From the NCBI GenBank assembly GCA_947179485.1, contig OX359248.1:56058386-56122385 (forward strand): a stretch of DNA of 64,000 nt. Reading direction: 5' to 3'. A program made the translations under genes and the position numbers. Shown here piece by piece: positions 23,143 through 35,091 of this stretch. Numbering within the stretch: position 1 is the stretch's first letter; every line of letters starts with the position of its first letter. A model generated the notes under the pieces. The model was not told where the DNA came from. It ran no database searches and saw nothing but the letters and a program-made list of their open reading frames with translations. The stretch comes from Allacma fusca. Lineage: Eukaryota > Arthropoda > Collembola > Symphypleona > Sminthuridae.

Positions 23143-26100
23143 TCGAATTTATATATTTTTTCCAATTTTATTTGAGTGCTATTTAATTTGAATAAAATAA
23201 AATACACATTACAAAATTCAAATCAATAAAAAATCTTGCTATGATTTCATTAAGTCACTTCCTGAGTAAATTTTCATAATTTTGTGGAGCAGTACAATTT
23301 TTAGTAAATAGAAGCTGTAATAATCATGTAAAAATGTCAAATTTTTGTATTCTATAAACGACATATCTGGACGTAAATCCGACGTTGCTTTTTAAAGTAA
23401 TATTTTCGTCAGGAATGGACGCTCATCTGTCGTAATCTAAGCGGACATACAGTATTCAGCTGGACGTCACAGCCGGACGTTATTCTGACCAATTGACGTT
23501 AAACCTTAACGGTATAATAACGGTGCGCTGACCAAAATTTCTACTCGGGGAGTTAGTTTTTGCAAGAAAAAGGGCTTTACAAGCTATTTTTAATTTTAGT
23601 TACAATTTTAAAATAATCAATGAACAACTTCAAGACTTCAATACCATTTTGAATTTTTCGATATAAAACAAAATTTACGCTTTCAATTTCTCCTGCACAT
23701 TTCCTTGAACATGTGTTTGTGCAAACCATTTCACTTTGAATTTTCCAATTCTCGAAAAAAAAATAGACTGCACGCACGGTTTTAAACTTCAGTTCAACAT
23801 TTCAGCAAGCGTGTATGCAAACCAGTTCAAATATTTAAGTTTCTGAGAACTTCGGAACAATTTCGTTCATAAAATAACAAAATCGCGCTACCACAAGCTG
23901 CGAAAATAATTTTCATGTATACTTATGTGAAACCCATACGACACCCATCGCTTCACTCATTGAGTTATCGGTCAACCAATTGAAATTTACGATTCTTTGA
24001 AGTTGATTTCATCCTCGTAGCCGAATACCTCACGGTACAGGTGTCAAGAAAATAAAGCAAAAACTTTACTTACAGCTAAACTGCTTTTGCATTACAGGAT
24101 TGCTTTAAAAGGATCAAATTTGAAAAGCTTTTAATTTAATCATCTTTCATAAAAGTTCTACAGTTCTTAACACAGGGACCTGTTTGGTAGCTCGCTGAAA
24201 AGCTCATTTAATTTCCAAGTAAAGGCAAAGAACATTATAATTTGTAATATAAGTATAATATAACTTTGATATTCTTCCTTGGTTTCTGTATTGAGAGTTT
24301 TAGGGAAACACGGAAGGGATAGGGATTGAGAATAAAATGTAGAAAATTGGGGAATGCAATAGTTTGTACCACTACCCTTTCAATGGGATGATGGTGGAAA
24401 TGTTTCGAGGCACCTAGTAAGTACATTTACAATTCCTTGCATTTTAGTTTCTAATTCGAAATGCATCCAGTTTTTTCTGATCGTCACTGAAAGTTGTAAT
24501 ACCAAATACCGCTCTGGCTGACACTGTTAAAATTGCAACCAACGGTGTCATACACTTTATGTGTATCGTACGATCGCATTTAAGCAAATATTGATAAAAT
24601 ACACTGTACGGGTATTATACTGAGATATCCAACTATGGGGACAATTTTCGAGTATTTTTCGGGTACAGGTACAATTCGGGTACGGTTACTTGGTTTCAGA
24701 TTACGTTGCGACACCAGATGGTTGTGGGTACGGGTGCGAACAAGTTGTAGCCGGAAACAAGGTTATGGTTACGTGTAGCACATAACAGATGTATGTACAT
24801 ACATAGCAACACCCGCACTTCGGGTACCGATTTTGCGTATCCGTGCCGAGCACTGAGGCAAATAATGGAAATCAATTTGTGCCAACAAAGCGTAACCTTA
24901 TTCGCAGAATGAAAACACTGGACTTAAAATTGGGTCATTACCTATATCTGTAAACGTACAAGCAAACAGATGACATGGTGAAGTCGAGGACGAATGATTT
25001 AAAATACTAATTGTAAGAATAGTATTAGTAATAATAAGGCTGAGCCACTAGCAGTTCCAAATTCGATAATTTAATGCACGCAAACATGTAATAAAGGTCA
25101 TTCCAATAGATTAGATACGCGCAATTAGCTGACAAAATTTAAGGTTTTATCACAGCTAATGTGTGAGATTCGGGATTTACACAACATGCGGTCGGACTTA
25201 TAAAATACTACACTAAAATGTTACTACAAGCACCTTGGTACAATTTTCCTTTCCGTATTACAATAAAGAGTTGATTTTGTATCACAACTCCAAAGATCAA
25301 AGTAAGCGAATGCATAATATGTAATTATTGGTCATTACACTTAATTAGTAACGTGTGCATGCTTAAATTGTAATAACATAAGTATCTGTTAATATTGGAC
25401 ATACAAATGCTAATCTACAAATATGTATGTAAGTGTTGAGAGTACTACACGATTCCGAAAATTCTAACTAGAAAAGCTAGAATATAAGATCCATCAGGAT
25501 AATGGCAACAAAGTAAACGGTTACATTATAGTTACACAGCACAGTAATATCCCCCTTCCTAACCTGAGAGAGTGGACAGTGTCCGTGTCCGGTGGCCGTG
25601 AAAGTGATGGTAAGAATCAAATATTCGCGCGCTCTAGATGCATCGACGACCATAGCACTGCAAAACCAGCTATTGCATACAACTATTTGCTGCCTTTCCT
25701 ATTTACATTTGCCTTTGTGAGTCAGTAATACCTGGGTGTGCAGTGCTCCTTACGATATAACACGCATAGACATTAAAACGCTACGTAAATCGATACGCAT
25801 AAATAAATAATATTGATATTCGTAACTATTCCAGTTAATTACGTCATTAACAAATACAAGTAATTAGTTACAGTATTTATGACACGAGGGAATTTCGTAG
25901 TTGTATGCAACTAAACCGAAGCATACTTTGAACACATTGTAATCCTCACAATCAGATACAGACGCAAAGAAGGAAATAATTCAATTTAAAAAATCTTGTC
26001 AAAACCGAATTAAAATGTCAATTCAGTTAGGTCATATAGCAAATCTGTACTCGTGGAACACCTGACATACGTCAATAGGTTCTGCACAATCACGTACAAA

Positions 26101-27271
26101 GTTAGCCATTTGAAAAGCTGAGGAATTTCATTTCGGGTTACACCCGCAGAAAATCCACTTTTGTACGTCATGTTTGTCCTAAATGCCTTGGTGTTTACGA
26201 GGATCAATGTGATTTGCAGTAAGACTGAAGTTTCGGAATATCCCCCTCATACGTGGGAATTTCGAACAAAAAGATATTTAGTTACGGACATAAAAGTCAT
26301 GCTAAAATGGAAACTACATATAAATAGCCATTTAAAGCTTTTATGGTAATTTGTACTAGCGAACCTATAAAGCACGTTTAGGAGAGTGAAGATTTCAAAA
26401 TGCCCTCTCATCATCATCAAATTATAGTATTTACATACGTCCTATAAGCTAACTGTATGTGAATGTCCAAAGCAGGGAGCGAAGTTTTGAATTCTTGGCT
26501 CATCAGCTTCATTTTATGTTTAGTAAAAGACCAGGGACAATTACTTGGAGAGGTGGTAGTGTGAGTAGAAATTAAAAGTTAACCGGCTTACGGATCAAGT
26601 CCTGTCGTGGATACTTATTGTATGCCTAAATCTTGCGCGCTTATTTTAACAGTAGCGCGCGGAACTTGAAATAAACGGGCAGGTAGTGCTCGGTAATAAT
26701 AAGATTAGTAAAAACCCTGTGCTAAAACCAGGGACAATTACTTCGGGAGTTTTGTCATTATGTCATCTGTGAGTAAAAATGTAATACCTAAATGACTCAA
26801 TCCAGAATTAAGCCCTGTCAAGAAGGTTTAAATCTGCTCCAAAATCTTGAGCTAAAATTAAGGGATTAGCGCGGTAAGGAGCTTTAATTCAATGGAAAGC
26901 TAAGGCTAAAGTTCAATAATACCTAGCACTATGCGCAGCCAGTAACATTGCTGGCAAAACAAAGTACTTAAGAGGGCAGGAAATAGTTCTTTTCTATGCT
27001 TTAAATTCTCCATAGCGCGTTTTGAATATATTACTACAACAAGAGGATACATACATATGTGGAAATTTGTACTCACAAACCAAAAGGAGTACGTAAGAGA
27101 CAGTGAAATTTTACAAAACCCTTTCATCATCGCAAAATTAAGTTATGAGTATAAAATCCATCGGCTTCGCCAATGGAAAATACATGCATACCGCATGTAA
27201 CCTGCTAGCCTTTGAGTAATTGGCGCTCGCAAACCAAGATGAGCGCGTTTACTGTGGAGTGCGACGTTATT
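23143..27271. other. Gene-poor stretch with scattered repeat scraps
   Basis: Items seen: a cluster of GGACGT words at about 23360-23490; the partial ACGGGTAC word array at 24606-24855; a degenerate block at 25568-25760 shared with 62866-63062; and AGGGACAATTACTT tails near 26530 and 26735 resembling Helitron ends. A block at about 26325-26375 (GTAATTTGTACTAGCGAA) resembles 30940-30985. No gene recognised. Confidence 0.5.
24606..24855. repeat. ACGGGTAC word array, one terminus preserved
   Basis: The words CGGGTACGG and TCGGGTAC match those of WA10. The right end is the complement of CAGTGCTCGGCACGG, close to the CNNTGCTCGGACTG terminus of WA10. The left end has no full terminus and no duplication of the right flank AGGCAAAT, so the copy is probably truncated. 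Confidence 0.6.
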
Positions 27272-27473
27272 TTCAACATTTGTGGAATCGACTATCAATT
27301 GTTGAATATCAACATTTGTGGAATCGACTGTCAATTGTTGAATATCAACATTTGTGGAATCGACTGTCAATTGTTGAATATCAACATTTGTGGAATCGAC
27401 TGTCAATTGTTGAATATCAACATTTGTGGAATCGACTGTCAATTGTTGAACATCAACATTTGTGGAATCAACA
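27272..27473. repeat. 36-bp minisatellite beside DCAF12
   Basis: About 5.6 tandem copies of a 36-bp unit containing TCAACATTTGTGGAATCGAC and TGTCAATTGTTGAATA. The copies are nearly identical. The period is a multiple of three and stop-free in several frames, which creates long spurious open frames on both strands. It begins 48 bp beyond the DCAF12 stop codon. Confidence 0.95.
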
Positions 27474-27520
27474 AAAAGGGCACTATCCTTAAAACCAGAA
27501 ACAACAATAGTAGCAGCTAA

Positions 27521-29430
27521 TTAATGCCAGAGTCCTATATAATTTCCACAGAGCGTTATTGGAAGTGGTCCGCCTGCAGCAAAAATCCTTGTACCTGACA
27601 TGTCAATACAATGGGTATAAATCGCAGGGGTATATCTCTGACGGAACACATCCATAATTATTTCTTCATCAGGGTAAGTCCACCCAGTGCTGGATTTAAG
27701 AGTGGCAGATCGCGCGGAATTGTTGTGAGTCTCTAAATATTTTCCAGCTCGTAAATCGTAAAACATTATCGTGCCTTGTCCAGTTCCGATAGACAGAAGG
27801 GTTGAATAGAAATTGGCAGAGCGAATACCAAACCCAGAATATTTTGAGGGAATTTTCTTAACGCATTGTATAGTGCGGCAGTCCATTAGAGTTGTGTGAG
27901 ATTTGCTTCCCACCGCATAGAGTCCATAGTCTTCATGAACAGCCAAACACACATTTTCCAGACAAAATGGTAATTTTCTTGAAAATTTCTATTGAAATAC
28001 GAGTTTTAATTAAACGACGATTCGAAATCATATATTATTATTTAGTTAAAAAATAGGACACTTTTAGATAATTACTGAAAAAAATTATCAAGGATATTAC
28101 TTGTGAAAATCGTTCAGAATCCATGTTCCAAATATGAATGTAGCCATTTAGTGAAACACAGGCCAGCTCATTTAATCTTCTATTGAACACGACATCACGA
28201 ACTTTTTGTGCGCTTTTACACTCCTTTCTAGACACAGCACTAATGAAGCTGTGGGAGGGAACTCTGATGTAAGAATGGTCCAGCGAAGAAGACACAGACG
28301 CTTTAGTTGTGTTTATCAATGAATTATTATTAGTTGGAGATAGAAACGCAAAGTCAGGAACTTTCCATAGTGCTAAGCTGGTATCTCGAGATCCGGAAAC
28401 AAAATGCTCTTCATCAATCCACGAAATTCCAAATACCCAATCTTGGTGAGCCATCTTTACAATAGTTGCAAATTGTAAATTTTAAATAAAATTACTTATT
28501 TTGACACTCTTCTGTGAAACTTTTTGAAACTACTCAACAAACCTCTCCGACGCAAACAGGGTCCATTGTTGGGAGTTTATAAACCGCCACATCATTCGGA
28601 TTCTTTCCCCCTGTGGCTAGCAGAGTTCGCGATGGATTTATTTGAATAGCGTGAATCCCGCACTGAGTGTCAGGTGGTAAGCTCCTAGCGGATGAATTTA
28701 GAGAAGGAATATGAGTCATGTGCTTCGAGTTTACATCCAGAACAATCAGCTGAAATGACAATAAAAAATAAAAAATCAGATTGCCAATAAGACACTATAG
28801 TTGCATTTTACAGTGCCCTTTGAAGGTAATTATTAATACCTTGTTACATTTGGTTCCTAAAATCACTTGCTTATCAGACAACCACTGAGAACAAAATACT
28901 TTATTCAAGTTTTCGACTTTAATTGGTTTTTCCTGCAGAATCCCATTGGTAAGTAAGTGCTTGACAGAGAAATCGGACTCTGAGTTAAAGGAGTCCTCCA
29001 TAATTTTAGGCTGAAGCGTCGATGGCTGCTTCACTTGTAAGTTTCCCAAATGACGCTGCGACACGTAATCAGCAATATTGAGGGAAACATTTTGGAAAAC
29101 CGATGAATGCGGGATTTCCTTCCTTTCATTACTCTCCTCCTCTCCCTCAGCTTCTGGTTCTTCTGCCTCATCGTCAGCATTGTAACAGAAAAACTCTTCA
29201 TACTTATTTGAACCCTCTGCAAACTGTCGGGACGAGTAAAGTCTCTGGTCGGCGTAGCTCATTTGAAGTTTAAGTCGTCTCAATAATTTGTTTCCATGCT
29301 TGACTTTTACGATTGAATTTCGGTAACCCATTACAGGTCTCTTGTTAATCCCAGTTAATAAATACTCTAATGTGGATCTTGTCGGGTTATTTCCAGACAA
29401 ACCTCCGCGATTCCTTCCTACGTTGTCCAT
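27521..29430 (-). CDS. DCAF12: DCAF12, WD40 substrate receptor of CUL4-DDB1 E3 ligase
   Basis: Four exons on the minus strand, 28840-29430, 28543-28749, 28101-28454 and 27521-27988, are joined by GT-AG introns of 88-112 bp, all in phase 0. They give 539 residues, against about 450 in vertebrates. The N-terminal 180 residues include an acidic run (residues ~90-105). WD40 blades follow. LNKVFCSQWLSDKQVILGTK leads into the first splice. Further on are NPSRTLLATGGKNPNDVAVY, FGISWIDEEHFVSGSRDTSL, LACVSLNGYIHIW, IGTGQGTIMFYDLRAGKYLE and, near the C-terminus, YTHCIDMSGTRIFAAGGPLP. These match DCAF12, which binds DDB1 and presents substrates, including proteins with C-terminal diglutamate-type degrons, to cullin-4 ligases. 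The ATG at 29428-29430 is chosen as the start of the only long frame reaching exon 1. The frame is intact and the gene is probably functional. Confidence 0.95.
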
Positions 29431-30269
29431 TTGGACTTAATTTCCGAACTTCTGCCTCCGCTTCCTTCTTCCTTGCTACATGCAACCATAAACAAAGTTC
29501 ACAATAGTGGCCACAAATGTTTTCCTACTTTCAAGGATATATGTACATGACAATACCATTAGAACAGAATCTTCATAGGTCACGGAAGCCACGTTATACA
29601 GTACCGAATTCAACTTGATGGTAGTTTTGGTTCAAAATACTTCAGTTAACAATATACAAACCTCACCTAGAAAACGTCAACCAATACTTTCCATTCTAAT
29701 TTCAACATTATCAATATTTACTACAATCCAGAATCAACCATCACTACTAAAACTCTATTTTGTTACAGAAATTCCCACCACGTAATTGATGGAAAACGGT
29801 TAAATTGGCAAGAAAACACTACAAGTGATGACAGAATTTGGAGAACAACCGTACCTACGTCTAGACACATACATATATTTTTAGTAACTGAATTCGGGTA
29901 CTACCTACATATGTAAGTATGTATGTGTACCTGTGCCTTGAACCGGTCCCCAAAACCCGACCCTGTACGTACCGTGTACAGTAATACAGTCGTACAATGT
30001 AGTTTAGTTACCTTTTAATCTCTATATTACTGGCCTCTTTTTAATGATACTGGAATAATTACAAACTTTCGCGGCCTTGGCTTTAGAATTCAAACCTTCG
30101 CGGCTTGGAGAATCGATTATCATACTAGCTATGTACATACTTAAGCGTGCCATCGATTACTCTCCGTACCAGTAATAATTGTAACTACTACACTTAAACT
30201 ACATCTCCTACATTGCAATTCCAATGGTTTATCAGCTAACGTTTCTTATGTTTTAGTTGTTATTTATTA
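29431..30269. other. Upstream region of DCAF12
   Basis: AT-rich with TACATA/TGTATG-rich stretches near 29900-29930. The block at 30063-30108, containing TTCGCGGC twice, recurs in inverted orientation at 57337-57385. No promoter element can be named. Confidence 0.5.
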
Positions 30270-30937
30270 CTAGCTGATCAAGCCACCGCCTGCGTCGGTG
30301 GATAACTGTCATTTCCTTATAACAACACCGACGCCGTCTAGTACTTGATCCGCTAGTATTACAATTATTTTGCCGAAATGATTTTTTTAAATCGAATATT
30401 TTGTAAATGATGACCTTTGCTTCTGAAATACACTTTCGTATGATTATAATCAGAGGTGAATTAATAAAATAATTTTTACCCTGGCTCTAACCCTTAAAAT
30501 AGTTTTGGCTTTCACGCCTTAGTTAACTTTTTTTTTACCCGAGCCCTAAATTTTTTACAGGGTGGGTCCACCATTGATTATAATCTAACATTACAAAACT
30601 TTTTTAAATAATCAATTTCTTGTGTAGATTCTCTCACCGTTGCCCATTATTTCACCTTGTCTTCAGTGTCATTTACAATGATCTTAACATTTTCTTTTGA
30701 CTTGCCTCTAAAAAATGCATCCAATTGATCATGTGAAAAAACATATTTCGGCAAATAAATACCAACTTTATCAAATCTTTGGACTTGAGATTTGTTAATC
30801 GTCATAGAAAAGCTTACGCGAAATTGTAGTATTATGAAAGCCCAAAGGTCTTCCGGAGGAGTGACAATGTCACCGCGCTTGCTACTATATAATGTTTTGA
30901 TGACATGACATCGGCACACATACAGCATAAAAGCCAA
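30270..30937 (-). mobile_element. Helitron 3' part with helicase fragment
   Basis: The minus strand at 30647-30937 encodes FRVSFSMTINKSQVQRFDKV and then GIYLPKYVFSHDQLDAFFRG, the C-terminal helicase block of Helitrons (MTINKSQGQTF-D-VGIYL and FSHGQL-VA in active copies; the second Gly and the Val-Ala are altered here). About 350 bp further along the same strand lie a hairpin, CCACCG facing CGGTGG (30283-30301), and a terminal CTAG (30270-30273). A Helitron 3' end has exactly this hairpin-then-CTRR layout. The 5' part is missing. Confidence 0.75.
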
Positions 30938-31844
30938 TTAGCTTTACGGCAATTTGTACTCGCGAAACTATAAAGCGCGTTTACGTTGCTTTTGCAATAA
31001 ATTATTGTTCTCTACTGACGCCTAGCTATGTGCTCTCCTGTTTGATAGTTAAGAACTAAACTCCTCCCTTCGCGCCAAGTTTTGAAAATGAGCCATGGTC
31101 ATTCTTCTTTTAGTACTAAGAGATTTTGCCTTGTACACAGACTCAATTTATACCGCACCCCTACGTTCACTTAAATTGACATACTCATAAATTTATACAG
31201 TGTAGCCTAGCTATTAACTCTGGTATACACAAAAAATTCCATTGAGCCTGGGCCCAACGTGAGGACAAAATGTTCCCATTAACATGTTAAGAGCTGGGGC
31301 TCTACAAATATTACGTCATGAAGCAGAGATGGCCACACTACTCTACTTTTTAGTAGTGGTAGTGGAATAGTGGATAAAACTAGAGTAGTTGTTGAAAATG
31401 GAAAAAAATAATATTTATTGGTAGAGTAGGACAACGGAGACATCTACAGGTATGTAAGTAGTAGTAACTACTAGTACTCGCTCACAATCGTTCCTAAAAT
31501 ATAGTGTAGAATATTGGAGTCGAGTATAGTTTGTAAGTAGTGTGGAAGTAGTTAACTTGTAAACTCAAATTCCAATAAGAAGTAGTGTTACCCGAGTAAG
31601 CACTACTTATATACATACGAAATGCGCGACTATGTTTTTTCTATATCTTACACCGTTACACTTAGGGTTCCCACTTTTTTCAAACGTCATTTCGGGACAA
31701 AATAATTTTAAATTTTGTTTGCGTATACACGATTCCTAATTGTATTTTTCAAGCCTTTTTGGCATATAATAACATTTTCTTGTTTTCCGGTTTGTTCAAA
31801 AAAGAAACCAATTCACAACATAAAAAGAGCACATTAAGCCTGAC

Positions 31845-33300
31845 TTGAAGATCTGCCTTCACAAGTTTTGTTTTCTCTCGGCTGACCAAACTGTCTTCAT
31901 TAGGCTGAAATAAGTTTCTGCAAAATCGTTGCTAACAGGAATTAATACCACGAACGAGATCAGCTCGAATGGCTGGATAGTTCAGTACATTGATCTTTCT
32001 TAAAAACACAGCCCACTTTGCACCGACCGACAATAAAAAAAACTCAAGTTTGACGAAGTAAGCAAAATTCATTGTACAGTTGGTCCTCGTTTAATTTAAT
32101 AACGAGTGCAACGGCAATATTTAGTAAATAAGCCATGGATGCTAATTCCTCTGATTTCAAATTTAGTAGATCCATTTTCAAAAAAAATTAGTATCACTGA
32201 AATCAAAATGTCTGCTTAAATATGTCTGCAGTGATTTCAAAAAAATCCTAAGCTTCCTGTTCAAAGCGCTTTTGTTTTGTTGCGGGGGTAAATTCTTTAG
32301 AATTGCATTAGAGCTACTTCCGTAAAATTTATCGTTATATCGGTTTACACAACTTTCCAGAAGAGATTTCATTATGGCGTAAACTTCCGTAGAAGTACAA
32401 TCATTACACTCCAACATTAAAATGGGCGAATTCATTTATTGTAAAATAATGTGCACAATATATAGGCTAGTGATGCCAATGGTCTGGTCTGATCCAGTTT
32501 TTATGAAACTGGTCTGGTCCGAAGCTCAGACCAGACCAAAGACCATGGCCCGGACCATGGTCCAGAAAACCATAGAGTGCAATCAAACAATCACATTTTA
32601 TCCAGTGAAATTCTTGTTTTATCCCCAGAAATGACATATTTAATTCGTTCCATGGGATTTCGTTAACTCATATTTTTTTATTTTCATACTTTTTGGACCA
32701 TGGTCCTTGTGGTCTGGTCTGGTCTGGTCTGGTCCTGAAGCTGGACCAATTGTATCTGGTCTGGTCCAAGTGTTGGATCAGACCGGACCAGACCACAAGG
32801 ACCATGGTCCAAAAAATCCAAACCATTATAAATGGTCCGGACCAGACCATTGGCATCCCTAATATAGGTAACATTCGGGTAGGCATTCTACTTTCGCATC
32901 AATTTCATTGCTGTTATGACATACAAACTTGCGAATAACTGCAGGGCAGTCACTTTGTTCCTTCAAAAGAAAATATGACTTCAATGCTCACCTATTAGAA
33001 AGGAACCTGTCCAGTGCTGGAAGTAAGGAAAGCCATATTCACCATTTCACAGAACTGTTTTAAAGAGTTAGTCTCTGCACAGACGAGCTAGATTCGCCAG
33101 AAACCTTTAAAACTAAACCTTCAACATCCATTGATAATTTATTGCATGCATTTTTCACAGCGTTGTGTATAATGTGATATTTGCAATTAGCAGCAACAAT
33201 TGATGGATTTTCTTTCTGGAATTTCTAAAGCTTAGCAGGGGTCTGGTTATCTTTGCAATTTCGACGTAACCAATATTTGGAATTGACAACCTCTTCCCAT
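31845..33300 (-). pseudogene. hAT transposase, broken
   Basis: Reading the minus frames in order gives the C-terminal two thirds of an hAT transposase. At about 33190-33110 is IVAANCKYHIIHNAVKNACN (Cys/His before the insertion domain), then SLKQFCEMVNMAFL, then LKSYFLLKEQSDCPAVIRKF near 32950. WA7 interrupts here. The frame resumes at 32435 with LMLECNDCTSTEVYAIMKSL and YNDKFYGSS, then NLKSEELASMAYLLN and LNEDQLYNEFCLL. Near 31990-31850 come KWAVFLRKINVLNYPAI and the dimerisation tail REKTKLVKADLQVRLN. This is the usual Dimer_Tnp_hAT order. Stops and frameshifts are numerous. The N-terminal BED zinc finger was not identified. This is the only clear transposase in any word-array element of the window. 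Confidence 0.8.
32468..32861. mobile_element. WA7: hAT-type word-array element inside WA6
   Basis: Left end TAGTGATGCCAATGGTCTGG and right end the complement of TAGGGATGCCAATGGTCTGG (one mismatch in 20). Duplications ATATAGGC (32460-32467) and ATATAGGT (32862-32869) match at 7 of 8. Words are GGTCTGGTCC and GGACCATGGTCC. It splits the hAT transposase frame of WA6. Confidence 0.93.
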
Positions 33301-33745
33301 ATAGAATTGTAATACCTAGACCTTTTCAATTATTACCTGATGCTTAAGCGTTTTTGTTACGCTTGAAATCACATTTTAATGATTTTATTAGCTTTATGTA
33401 GATGGCACATGATGCTCTCGTTTGAATCGAGCTCCTCTAGATTGAAATATTTTATTTTTATCTTAAAACCTCTGATAATTATGGTAACTTTTTGAGCTCG
33501 ACGTTTCCGGGACATTTACGTGTCCCGGAATACACCCTTCCGGGACACGGGACAATGACTGTCATTCCGGGACTGTCCCGGGCATTCCGGGACATCTGGG
33601 AACCCTAGTTACACTGCGTTTCAATCTTTTGCTTTTATGATTTTCATTTAATGTACAACGTTTTGTTTTTGTATTGGAGCTTTGTGCATTCTAATTTGTG
33701 CTCCTTTTTAGCAGTAGTTGAACTTTTACTATTATTTATTGTAGC

Positions 33746-35091
33746 TAGTATTTCTTGTCAATTGCAAGTTAACCGCAATTACCAATTGAACTTGCAAGTT
33801 CGGTTCAATTCCGGTTATTTTACACCAGTGAAATGCCATTGTCGGTGCAAGTGCAATTTGTGTGTACTTAAATTGCAATTACAAAAGGATTAAATACTCG
33901 CAATTACCGGTTAAGCTCAAGTGAAATTGCAAGAAATTCAATTGCATTTACAAGTGATTGCACTGCAAAAAGTTGCAATTTTAACAATACTTATTAAGTT
34001 AATTGCAACTTGCAACCATTTCGAATTTGAGTGCAAAATTCTACAAAATGCCTCAATAAGTCATTCCGCTAATTACGGTATTGACTGTACAATTACGTCG
34101 GTCAGAAAGCAAATTGATCTAAGGGAATATTTGATTAGCATCAAAATGTTCCCATTTGTAAAAAAATATAGAAAAATAGGCCAAATAGTTTAAGGATTGT
34201 AAAGATATGTTGAACGTTGAAATTTTACAATATTTAAGCCTTGGAAGCCTTGAAGGAAGGCAATTTCATTTGCGCATCTGTTTCATTATGCATTGTATCT
34301 AGATTATTTTATGTAATACATAGGGATGTGCCGAACGATATAACGAGACGATATTATCATCCATATCGTGCATTTTGGAGCAAAAATATCGTACGATATT
34401 TCTCGTAATTTTTAAACGATATATCGTATGGTTAAGAATATCATTTTTGAAGTTTTTTATTCCAGAAATGTCATACTGTAGACCTCTAACGCTTTTTGTT
34501 GAAAATAATTGGCTGCAAATGTCGGAAATTTTGTCCCCAAACGAAAAGTCGGCAAAACTAAGCGTCATGTGTGTGTTCAATTTCAACTTGCGAGCAAGGC
34601 AACATTTAAAACAGGGTTGTTACCGAATTGCAAACAGTATCGTTATATCGTTTTGTGTATATTGTTATCGTGTATTTTAAAGTCAAATATCGGTAATATT
34701 GGTATCGCTCAAAAATGAACGATACGCACATCCCTAGTAATACACTTTTTTTAATTTAGTAAAACATGTATACCATCTTGCTACCAATCAAAACTGCATA
34801 GATCATTTTGTCTCTTCGCGGACGATTTATACTGTGTATCAGTTAACTTGCAATTACAAATTGCAATTGTACTTATCGGTGCAATTACTTCCAAATGTTT
34901 TTGCAATTGCCTTACCAACTGCAAGTAACTTATGAACTCAACTTGCAAGTTCAACTTCAGTTTTTTCCATGATTAAATTGCCACATTTTAGCAAGTACCA
35001 GTTACGGCATTACTGGTACTTGCTTTATCAATAATTATAATTGTAATTGCAAGTTCGGTTATTCTCAATAATTGCACCGACAGAAACACTA
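33746..35091. mobile_element. WA8: hAT-type word-array element
   Basis: Ends TAGTATTTCT and the complement of TAGTGTTTCT, with perfect 8-bp duplications ATTGTAGC at 33738-33745 and 35092-35099. Words are GCAATTGCAAGTT and CAATTACCGGTT. WA9 sits in its middle. No transposase seen. Confidence 0.92.
34321..34736. mobile_element. WA9: hAT-type word-array element inside WA8
   Basis: Ends TAGGGATGTGCCGAACGATA and the complement of TAGGGATGTGCGTATCGTTC (TAGGGATGTGC shared), with perfect 8-bp duplications GTAATACA at 34313-34320 and 34737-34744. Words are ACGATATATCGT and CGATAT. At 416 bp it is the innermost member of this nest. Confidence 0.95.

Larger units (their letters stand above)
31663..33607. 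mobile_element. WA6: hAT element with transposase remains
   Basis: Ends TAGGGTTCCCA in both orientations, with perfect 8-bp duplications GTTACACT at 31655-31662 and 33608-33615. Words CCGGGACA and CATTCCGGGAC are dense at the right end (33500-33600) and sparse at the left (TTTCGGGAC). It carries the broken transposase on the minus strand and WA7 within that gene. Confidence 0.95.

Noticed and set aside
27143..27520. Three overlapping open frames on both strands with a 12-residue repeat
   Set aside because: They are translations of the 36-bp minisatellite, whose period is a multiple of three. Their repetitive peptides change completely with frame.
32422..32938. Open frames made of MVQK / VWSGP-like repeats on both strands
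   Set aside because: These are translations of the GGTCTGGTCC words of WA7, like the similar frames at 42994-43694 in WA12.
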